Assembly: GCA_026413755.1 (NCBI GenBank)
Contig: JAOAKH010000002.1
Span: forward strand, 37,348-101,347
Length of the DNA stretch: 64,000 nucleotides
Direction of reading: 5' to 3'
From: Acidilobaceae archaeon
GTDB taxonomy: Archaea; Thermoproteota; Thermoprotei_A; Sulfolobales; Acidilobaceae
Under the pieces are notes generated by a model, which searched no databases, had not been told where the DNA came from, and saw only the letters and a program-made list of their open reading frames with translations. Every line of letters starts with the position of its first letter. Within the stretch, counting starts at the first letter, position 1. Both the position numbers and the translations under genes were made by a program. Of this stretch, positions 16,590-23,239 are shown in pieces.

Positions 16590-16916
16590 CTAGGCGCCTA
16601 CGCTCTCTAGGAGGTCCTCAGAGAGGAGGCCGGCCTCTATCAGCCTCTTCACCTCCTCCTTCTCATATTTATACTCTATGTCCCCTTTCTTGTCCTTCGT
16701 TCCCCAGGGAAGCAGGAGGACCACGTCGCCCACCTTGATCCATACCTTCCTCCTCATTTTCCCCGGTATCCTTGCCATATATACCTCCCCGTCCGTGCAG
16801 AGCGCCTCCACAAAGCCCGCGCCCACTAGTCGCTGCACCACGCAGATAACGGTGCCCTCCTCTGCGCTTGGGAGCGGCATGTCCTTCCTCTTAAACTCTG
16901 CCTCTCCCTCCTTCAA
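16590..16916 (-). CDS. Translation initiation factor aIF1A
   Basis: aIF1A is an OB-fold protein that binds the ribosomal A site during initiation. The 108-residue product has E-G-T-V-I-C-V-V-Q-R-L near residue 20, R-I-P-G-K-M-R-R-K-V-W-I near 49, and G-D-V-V-L-L-L-P-W-G near 62, matching the family from start to end. It is the second gene of the run, overlapping nmd3 by four bases and lying two bases before rio1. Confidence 0.96.
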   Translation of the reverse strand: MKEGEAEFKRKDMPLPSAEEGTVICVVQRLVGAGFVEALCTDGEVYMARIPGKMRRKVWIKVGDVVLLLPWGTKDKKGDIEYKYEKEEVKRLIEAGLLSEDLLESVGA

Positions 16917-17980
16917 GCCTTCTCCCCCATAAGGTACAGGATGCCCTTAAGTAAATATGCCGCGTAGCTGCTTCCCTCTCTCAGCCTGCCGGCGACTAGC
17001 TTCACCTCCCCCTTCCTGAACTCCAGCACTCTCCCCTCCTCGTCCTGGAAGAGGAGCTCTCCTTCGCTCGCCCCCAGGAACCTCAGCCTCATGAGTTCGC
17101 CCGGCAGCGCCTCTTCCGAGGCCTTGTACTTAGCCACATCGTCGGCCTCCTCCTCGAATATCTCACCGCTGTAGGCGTCCAACAGGATTACCCTGTTTCT
17201 GCTCACCCCCGCGAAGAGGACCCTCCTATTGCCATAGGCAAGGAGGCTCCCCGGCTCCGCGTTGACTATTCTTGCAGAGATGCTTAGCACCCCCCTCTTC
17301 TCCCCCCCTCTAGTCCCAGTTAACTTGAACGACTCTCCGAGGAAGCCCCCGAACTTTCCTTTCAGCTTGTTGGCCAGCACCTTAGCAATGCTCTGGTCCT
17401 CCACAGTCACATCTATCCCTTCCCTGAGCTCCTCTATAGATATTATTGCCCCCCTAAGCCTCTCCTCGGAGCTCCCCAGGAACCTCTCTATTTCCCTCAT
17501 CTTCTCCTCGCTGAACCTCCCTATGAGGGGCCTTATCTGGATCACTGCAGCGTGTCCGCTCTTGGACTTCCTCCTGAAGCATGACGGGCAGAGCTGGGCT
17601 ACGGGCGTTACCCTCACGCTCCTCTCCTCCTCCAGCTCTACCTCCCCCCTCCTCCCTACCATCTTCAGAACCACAAGGTAAGCCCCATGGCCGGCGTACT
17701 CTGCTCGCAGGTCCTTCACATAGACCTCCTCCAAGTGCTGGCTGGGCTTAGCCCTCTGGCCTATGGCTATTAGCGAATACTCCTTCACGGTCTCTTCTAT
17801 GCTCCCAGGCCCCGCCACCCACTCTCCCTGGAGCCTGTAGGCCCCGCAGGAGCGGCAGTACCTCATCTCCACCTCTGCGGGGAGCTCCGCTATGCCGTAG
17901 ATCTGCGCATAGCAGTCTGCACATAGGGGGCCCACGAAGGGCCCTCCCTCTTTCCCGCATCGCGGGCACATCCGCGGCAT
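16913..17980 (-). CDS. Nmd3-like large-subunit assembly protein
   Basis: The 355-residue product has the Nmd3 N-terminal zinc region: C-P-R-C-G-K near residue 5, C-A-D-C-Y near 19, then C-R-S-C-G-A near 42 and C-P-S-C-F-R-R-K-S near 132, followed by an extended beta/alpha core. Eukaryotic Nmd3 is the export adaptor of the 60S subunit; archaeal homologues lack the export tail, as here, and probably act in 50S maturation or quality control. It heads the run with aIF1A, rio1 and the KH gene. A minus-strand TATA-like CTTTATC near 18004-18011 lies about 28 bases before the ATG. Confidence 0.92.
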   Translation of the reverse strand: MPRMCPRCGKEGGPFVGPLCADCYAQIYGIAELPAEVEMRYCRSCGAYRLQGEWVAGPGSIEETVKEYSLIAIGQRAKPSQHLEEVYVKDLRAEYAGHGAYLVVLKMVGRRGEVELEEERSVRVTPVAQLCPSCFRRKSKSGHAAVIQIRPLIGRFSEEKMREIERFLGSSEERLRGAIISIEELREGIDVTVEDQSIAKVLANKLKGKFGGFLGESFKLTGTRGGEKRGVLSISARIVNAEPGSLLAYGNRRVLFAGVSRNRVILLDAYSGEIFEEEADDVAKYKASEEALPGELMRLRFLGASEGELLFQDEEGRVLEFRKGEVKLVAGRLREGSSYAAYLLKGILYLMGEKA

Positions 17981-18044
17981 CTCTTCTTCCCGTTATACGG
18001 TTAGATAAAGGTTTTAGAGACGATAGAAGCTCGGGTTCGGAAAT

Positions 18045-18905
18045 TTGAGGGTGGCGGTTCTCGGAGCCGGCCTCATGGGAAGTGCCGCCGCCTACAGGGC
18101 GAAGGCAGTGGGCTTTGACGTAATCCTTTGGAACAGGAGCATCGAGAAGGCGGAGAAGGTGGCAAAGGAGCTGAACATAGCTGCTTCTGGCAGCCTCGCG
18201 GAGGCCGTCTCAAAGGCTGAGGTCGCGCTCGCCTTCCTGGCAGACGATGATGCCCTGCTACACGTAGCCTCAGGGCTCCCGCGGGCCGACGGGCTGATAT
18301 TTGCTAACTTCTCTACCGTCACCCCAAGGGCCAGTGCGGCGGCTGCGAAGGTCCTCGAGGGGAGGGGAATCTGCTATATTGAGACGCCCGTGGTGGGAGG
18401 GCCGAGGGTCCTCAGAGAGGGTAAGGCGATCGCGCTGGTTGCAGGCCCTCAGAGGTGCTTCAGGGCTGCAAGGAGCGCTATAGACGCCCTCTCAAGCGAG
18501 GTCATATTTGTCTCCGAGGAGGTGGGCAAGGCCTCTGCACTCAAGCTTGCTTATAACAACCTCCTCATATCTTATGTGGCCTCCCTTGCCGAGTCCTTAG
18601 CCCTAGCGGAGTCCTACGGCCTTAGCCCACAGGACTTCAAGGGGTTGCTCGTTAAGACTGCCTTTAAGGAGCTGGCAGAGAGGTACTTTGACAGGCTCCT
18701 CGAGGAGGCGCCGCCGGGCTTCAAGCTCTCGCTGGCAGCAAAGGACCTGGAGTACTTTTGCATCGCTGCATCTGAAAAGCATGTCGCGGTGCCGGTGGCT
18801 TGCAGTGCCGCACAGCTCTATAAGCTGGCAGCCAGGGCGGGGCTAGCAGAGAAGGACTACACGTCGATCTACAAGTTCCTAAAGGACGTGGGAGTAAGGC
18901 GCTAG
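18045..18905 (+). CDS. Beta-hydroxyacid dehydrogenase (HIBADH/GLYR family)
   Basis: The 286-residue product is an NAD(P)-dependent dehydrogenase of the 3-hydroxyisobutyrate dehydrogenase family. It starts with a Rossmann motif V-L-G-A-G-L-M-G-S; N-R-S after the second strand suggests NADP preference. Further motifs are F-S-T-V-T-P near residue 90, the substrate loop T-P-V-V-G-G-P near 113, and the catalytic lysine region K-L-A-Y-N-N near 168. The substrate (hydroxyisobutyrate, tartronate semialdehyde, succinic semialdehyde or glyoxylate) is not predictable. The start is TTG; the gene diverges from nmd3 and overlaps the convergent XPB gene by four bases. Confidence 0.88.
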   Translation: MRVAVLGAGLMGSAAAYRAKAVGFDVILWNRSIEKAEKVAKELNIAASGSLAEAVSKAEVALAFLADDDALLHVASGLPRADGLIFANFSTVTPRASAAAAKVLEGRGICYIETPVVGGPRVLREGKAIALVAGPQRCFRAARSAIDALSSEVIFVSEEVGKASALKLAYNNLLISYVASLAESLALAESYGLSPQDFKGLLVKTAFKELAERYFDRLLEEAPPGFKLSLAAKDLEYFCIAASEKHVAVPVACSAAQLYKLAARAGLAEKDYTSIYKFLKDVGVRR

Positions 18906-20494
18906 AGGGACCTCCTCTTCCTCGACTGATACTCCTCGCTCGTCCCCCTCGCTATCACCTCGTATAGCACCGCGCTCTTCCCCTCCTTGGGCCTGAGGAG
19001 CCTCCCGAGCCTCTGTATGAACTGCCTTCTCGAGCCGGTCCCGGACAGCAGAACGCCCACGTTCGCGTCAGGTATGTCCAGCCCCTCGTCGCCAACCGTT
19101 GTCACCACTAGCGCTCCCGAGGGCTGGCTCTTGAAGAGCCTAAGGACGCTCTCCCTCTCCTTCTCGCTCATCTCCCCGTGAAGCAGCAGCGCCCCAGTCC
19201 TTCTAGCCACCTCCTCCGCCTGCTCCCTGAGCTGCGTGAACACTATGACCTTGTTGCCCCTCTCCAGCTCCTTTCCGATTATCTCCTCCGCTGCCTTCAA
19301 CTTCGACTCGCTGTACTGCACGATAGATCTCATTTCTGCCAGGAGCTTGAGGGCCTCTATGGAGGCCTTGTCTCCCCTCTTTGCCATCTCCACCACCTCT
19401 TGGAAGGTCCTTCCCTCGGTAAGGGTCCTGAACTTATCCCTTAGCTCCCCGTATCTCTTCATTTCCTCAGGGGACAGCTCCACCCTTACCCTCTTCACAG
19501 CATAGGGCGCCAGGAAGCCCTGCTCTGCCAGTTCCTGGGGGCTCTTGTAGTAGACCACCCCACCTACCAGCGGGAATATCTCAACGTGCTTCCCGTCCTC
19601 CCTCTCCGGTGTGGCGGAGAGGGCCATCCTATATGGTGCTGCTAAATAGAACGCAAGTGTCCTGAACTTCTCTGCGGGCAGGTGGTGGGCCTCGTCGAAG
19701 ATCACAAAGGAGAAGCGGGAGGAGAACTTGTTAAGCATCATGCGAGCGCTCTGGTAGGTAGATATCGTAATGGGCCCCATGGTCTTCTCGTCCCCGTAGT
19801 ACTTGCCCACGAGGCCTGCGGCGTCGCTGAACTTAGCGAAGGCCTCTGTCCACTGCCTCACGTGGTCCCGAGTATACACTATGACCAGCGTGGGCACGTT
19901 AAGCAGCGCCGTGGCAGCTACGGCTATCACCGTCTTCCCAGCCCCTGTGGGGAGGGCTATGACGCCCTTGTAGTCGTTCTTCTTCCATGCCTCTAGGGCC
20001 TCCTGTTGGTAACTCCTCAGGGTGCCTGTGAACTTAATTTCTCGCTGGAGCCTAGCCCCCAGCAGTTTCACCCTGTCTTCAATGTATAGGCCGGCGGAGG
20101 AGAGGGCTTTGAATATGTCGTGATACCTGTAGGGAGGGGCCGCGAAGACCCCCTCCTCCCGCTGGTACCTCATGCCTAGCCTCTGGAGGTCCACGAGGTC
20201 CCCTAGCCTCTGCTCGCTGTAGACCTTCAGCTTGTCCCCCTCCAAGTAGAGCTCCGCCCTATACGTAGTCACGTATGCCTTCCATATCTCCTTCAGGTCC
20301 TCCTCGTTCACCCCTTCGAGGGAGGACAGCTTGAGGTATACGTCCCTAAGGCTGTAACGAGAGGCCTTCATCCTCTCTTCGTCAAGCTCAAAGAGAGCGG
20401 TGTCGCCCTCCCTGCCCAAATAGCGAGAGAACTCCGTCAGCTCCTCGTACTCATGCTTCTTGAGCCACCCCCTCACCCTGAACCTAAGCCTCAA
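18902..20494 (-). CDS. XPB/Rad25-type DNA helicase
   Basis: The 530-residue product is a superfamily 2 helicase of the XPB type. Walker A is L-P-T-G-A-G-K-T with Lys187; the Walker B box is D-E-A-H from Asp267; motif III is S-A-T-P-E-R-E-D, which also contains the R-E-D sequence characteristic of XPB; motif VI is I-Q-R-L-G-R-L-L-R-P. The first 130 residues correspond to the damage-recognition region of archaeal XPB. XPB works in nucleotide excision repair and, in eukaryotes, promoter opening; archaeal XPB often pairs with the nuclease Bax1, encoded next to it. Here the overlapping upstream gene is a different 143-residue protein. Confidence 0.93.
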   Translation of the reverse strand: MRLRFRVRGWLKKHEYEELTEFSRYLGREGDTALFELDEERMKASRYSLRDVYLKLSSLEGVNEEDLKEIWKAYVTTYRAELYLEGDKLKVYSEQRLGDLVDLQRLGMRYQREEGVFAAPPYRYHDIFKALSSAGLYIEDRVKLLGARLQREIKFTGTLRSYQQEALEAWKKNDYKGVIALPTGAGKTVIAVAATALLNVPTLVIVYTRDHVRQWTEAFAKFSDAAGLVGKYYGDEKTMGPITISTYQSARMMLNKFSSRFSFVIFDEAHHLPAEKFRTLAFYLAAPYRMALSATPEREDGKHVEIFPLVGGVVYYKSPQELAEQGFLAPYAVKRVRVELSPEEMKRYGELRDKFRTLTEGRTFQEVVEMAKRGDKASIEALKLLAEMRSIVQYSESKLKAAEEIIGKELERGNKVIVFTQLREQAEEVARRTGALLLHGEMSEKERESVLRLFKSQPSGALVVTTVGDEGLDIPDANVGVLLSGTGSRRQFIQRLGRLLRPKEGKSAVLYEVIARGTSEEYQSRKRRSL

Positions 20495-20915
20495 GCCCCT
20501 CCCCCCAAGGGAGTTCTCTATACGCGATAGCCCTTATGCCCTCCACCCCCGCCTTCCTCAGCGCTTCCCTCACCCTGCTCGGGGGCTCTGAGGGCACTAT
20601 CAGCTCTACGCAGTCTCCCTGGAAGGCTATTCGCGTCACCTCCGGTAGCCCTGTCAACCTGATCAAGGAGCTCCCCCTCTCCCCGCACCCCCTCACCACT
20701 AGCTCCTTTACTCTGAGGCACTCTGGCGTCGAGATCAGCCTAAGGTACGCTTCCATGCCCTCCCCCTCATATATGAGGACTTCGAGGAAAGTGTGTTCCG
20801 ATAAGTACGCTATTCCCTCCAACTCTGCCACCTCCTCCCTAGAGAGGATCCCCAGCTCGCCTAGACATGCGGCTCCAGGCGTGGGTTCCCTCTCACCGCT
20901 CGAGGCGTAGCTCAC
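20484..20915 (-). CDS. Unknown protein upstream of XPB
   Basis: I do not recognise this 143-residue protein. It overlaps the XPB start by 11 bases and should be co-translated with it. The N-terminal 25 residues are low in structure and the true start may lie downstream of the GTG at 20915. From about residue 25 it alternates predicted helices and strands (E-E-V-A-E-L-E-G, L-E-V-L-I-Y, L-R-L-I-S-T, V-K-E-L-V-V-R-G, V-T-R-I-A-F, V-E-L-I-V), suggesting a compact alpha/beta domain. Cysteines occur at three places but form no CxxC pair. It is far shorter than Bax1 and shows no nuclease motif. The position suggests an XPB partner; that is inference. Confidence 0.6.
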   Translation of the reverse strand: MSYASSGEREPTPGAACLGELGILSREEVAELEGIAYLSEHTFLEVLIYEGEGMEAYLRLISTPECLRVKELVVRGCGERGSSLIRLTGLPEVTRIAFQGDCVELIVPSEPPSRVREALRKAGVEGIRAIAYRELPWGEGLEA

Positions 20916-21005
20916 TTCATCGCCACCGGTCGGGTGAGACAGGTGTCCTCATAGCTCCCTCGGGCCCGTGGCCTCCCCATCCACCTCTCTGTGTTCCACG
21001 GAACC

Positions 21006-22127
21006 TTAAGAGCTCCTCATGCTCCTCAAGAGGGCTGCAGCTGAGAGCAGCATGAGCGAGGAGAGGAGGAGGGGAGCGGCGGGCGCTATAGAGGTGTATA
21101 GGAGGCCTCCAACATACGACGAAGGGGCCCCTGCGATGCTCCTCACCGCGTTGGTGGCGGCGAAGACTTCTCCCATTCTCTCGTACTTCTTAGCCACATA
21201 CACGTTATAGCCAGGTATCCAGAGGGATATACTAAGGCCCACGAGGAGGAAGGAGAGGGGAGCTATGGGGGCCAGGAGGGAGAGGGCCGCGAGGGCTGCG
21301 AGCAACTCAGAGGCCGCAAGAGCGGCTGCCGCGCCGAACTTGTCCACGGCCCTTCCTGCTAGGGGCATAACCGTTGCCTCTGTTAAGTTGGATATTGCGT
21401 AAAGGGTGCCTATGAACGCCTCATCCAGGCCCCTCATGACTAGGTACGCGCTGAGCATGGGGAACCAGAGCATCCAGGCAGCGCGGTCTAGTGCCACGAA
21501 GAGGTAGAGCTTCTTCACCTCCTCAGGAGGCTTCAGGGCGCGCTTGTATGACTCTAAGGCGCTATAGTTCTCCCTCCTCTCCACCTTGTCCTCCTCAGAG
21601 GTGAGGTGGAACAGGAGGGCACCGAGCAGCGCAGAGAGCGCGAGGAGGGAGAAGGAGTGGCTGTAGCCGTAGTTAACCGCAACGAAGCCCGCCAGAGGGG
21701 GGCCCGCAGTGCGCGCGAGGGTGAAAGCGGAGGCCGTCATGCCTACAGCGCTCCCTAGCTTGCTCCTCTCCACGCTCCTTGCTATGTACGTCATCCTTGC
21801 TGGCTGGCCGAAAAAGAAGGCGACCAGGAAGAGGGAGTAGCTCAGGACCAGGAGGACAAGGGAGGGCTCCAGGAGGAGGAGAGCTATGGCGGCAAAGAGT
21901 ATGAGGCCTGTGAGCACAGAGACGGACTTGCTGCTCCTCACCTCAAGCAGGTAGCCCACGAGAGGCGAGAGGACGGCGCTAACGAGGCTAGAGAGAGACA
22001 CAGCTAGCCCTATTTCCCCCATGCCGTAACCTTGCCTGGCCATGTAGGCTGAGAAGAGCGCCATGTAGCCCCCCGTGGAGAGCCCCCTGAAGAGGTTGTA
22101 GACCATTAGTGGAGCTATTCCCCTCAT
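21006..22127 (-). CDS. Major facilitator superfamily transporter
   Basis: The 373-residue product is almost entirely hydrophobic, with about 11-12 membrane segments, a charged central loop near residue 180 (E-E-D-K-V-E-R-R-E-N) dividing two six-helix halves, and an MFS-like G-Y-L-L-E-V-R-S-S-K loop after helix 2. Substrate-defining features are not visible; general export of small molecules is the usual annotation. It lies 45 bases after FEN-1 on the same strand. The ATG follows no clear TATA box, so it may be read through from leuS-fen. Confidence 0.82.
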   Translation of the reverse strand: MRGIAPLMVYNLFRGLSTGGYMALFSAYMARQGYGMGEIGLAVSLSSLVSAVLSPLVGYLLEVRSSKSVSVLTGLILFAAIALLLLEPSLVLLVLSYSLFLVAFFFGQPARMTYIARSVERSKLGSAVGMTASAFTLARTAGPPLAGFVAVNYGYSHSFSLLALSALLGALLFHLTSEEDKVERRENYSALESYKRALKPPEEVKKLYLFVALDRAAWMLWFPMLSAYLVMRGLDEAFIGTLYAISNLTEATVMPLAGRAVDKFGAAAALAASELLAALAALSLLAPIAPLSFLLVGLSISLWIPGYNVYVAKKYERMGEVFAATNAVRSIAGAPSSYVGGLLYTSIAPAAPLLLSSLMLLSAAALLRSMRSS

Positions 22128-22172
22128 TCTGGTCCAGAGCTCCCCTAGTTGTCTGCGGGAGCTTAAGAAGCG

Positions 22173-23210
22173 TTACTGAAACCACGAGTCCAGCCTTCTC
22201 TGCCTCCCCTTCAGCTCCTTATGTGCTTTCCTTAACCTCTCCAGCCCCTTCTCTACCCTGTCAGGGCTGAAGTCGTGACGGTAGATCAAGATCTCCTTCA
22301 CCCTCCCCTCCTGAAGGGTCCCAAAGGATATGGTGTACTTCACGTTAACTGGGGGGTTAAGGAAGTAGTGATATAGCTGCACCGGATCTACGTCCCAGCC
22401 CTCCAGGATCTTCAACGCCTTGAGCGGATCCCCCACTGCCTTCACGTGCTTCAGCGCCCTCTGCGCCCCGAAGCCCTTTATCCCCTCATTGTAGTCAGTG
22501 CCAACTATTATCCCTATCGCTATGAGCTGCTCCCTCGTTATGCCGAGGGCCTTGAGTAGAAGGTCTGCCTCTATTATTTCTGGCTTCACCTCCACGTACT
22601 CGTCCTTCCCGGGCAGCTTTCTCCTGCCAGTGAAAGCGAGGTTCCTCACGAGCCTCCTCGCGCCGAACAGTAGGCTATCGTAGTCTTGGCTGGCCGCAGC
22701 GAAGACGTCTCCCTTGAGGGACATGAAGGCCGCCTGTGCCTCCCCCTCCTCAGGCGCCTGAACCCAGGCCACCCCCATGGCGCTCAGGAGCTCCTTGGAC
22801 TCCGAGACCATGTCCTGCGTGAGCCTGCTGGCCGCCTGGGCGTACCTCCTCGCCTCCTCCACGAGCCCCGTCTCTCTAGCCTCCCTGTACTTCTCCTCGG
22901 CCTCTGCCCTCCTCCTAGCCCTCTCCTCCAGCTCCTTTCTCTTGAACTCGGGCGGCCTGCCGTCGAAGACGTACACAGGCCTTATGCCTTCCTCCATGAG
23001 GCTTATAGTCCTGTAGAACAGCCCGCTCAGGTGGCTCGTGACGTTCCCATGCCTATCCATGAGGGGCGAGCCATCCGGTTGCCTTATGGCCGCCAAGAAC
23101 TGGTAGAGGGCGTTATACGCATCTAAAGCCACGGCCTCCCCCTTGAGCGCAGAAAGCTCCACCTCTTTCCTCGCGCCCTCAGGTATTATGTCAGCTATGT
23201 CTACTCCCAT
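22173..23210 (-). CDS. fen: Flap endonuclease 1
   Basis: FEN-1 removes 5' flaps during lagging-strand maturation and long-patch repair. From ATG 23210 it has 345 residues. The N terminus M-G-V-D is conserved because the processed terminus reaches the active site; this is why the TTG three codons earlier is rejected. Acidic metal ligands are visible in V-F-D-G-R-P near residue 80, E-A-P-E-E-G-E-A-Q near 150 and S-Q-D-Y-D-S-L-L-F-G near 172, and I-I-V-G-T-D-Y-N near 230. The C terminus Q-R-R-L-D-S-W-F is a PCNA-binding PIP box. It follows leuS by about 30 bases. Confidence 0.97.
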   Translation of the reverse strand: MGVDIADIIPEGARKEVELSALKGEAVALDAYNALYQFLAAIRQPDGSPLMDRHGNVTSHLSGLFYRTISLMEEGIRPVYVFDGRPPEFKRKELEERARRRAEAEEKYREARETGLVEEARRYAQAASRLTQDMVSESKELLSAMGVAWVQAPEEGEAQAAFMSLKGDVFAAASQDYDSLLFGARRLVRNLAFTGRRKLPGKDEYVEVKPEIIEADLLLKALGITREQLIAIGIIVGTDYNEGIKGFGAQRALKHVKAVGDPLKALKILEGWDVDPVQLYHYFLNPPVNVKYTISFGTLQEGRVKEILIYRHDFSPDRVEKGLERLRKAHKELKGRQRRLDSWFQ

Positions 23211-23239
23211 GGTTCCCAACTAGAGAGAGAAGGGGAGGG

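Noticed and set aside
20993..21004. GTTCC/GGAAC inverted repeat after the MFS gene as a terminator
   Set aside because: The loop would be only two bases and no T-run follows, so a stable hairpin terminator is unlikely.
23211..23219. FEN-1 start at TTG 23219
   Set aside because: FEN-1 proteins begin with M-G-V-D at the active site; the extension M-G-T before it would disturb this.
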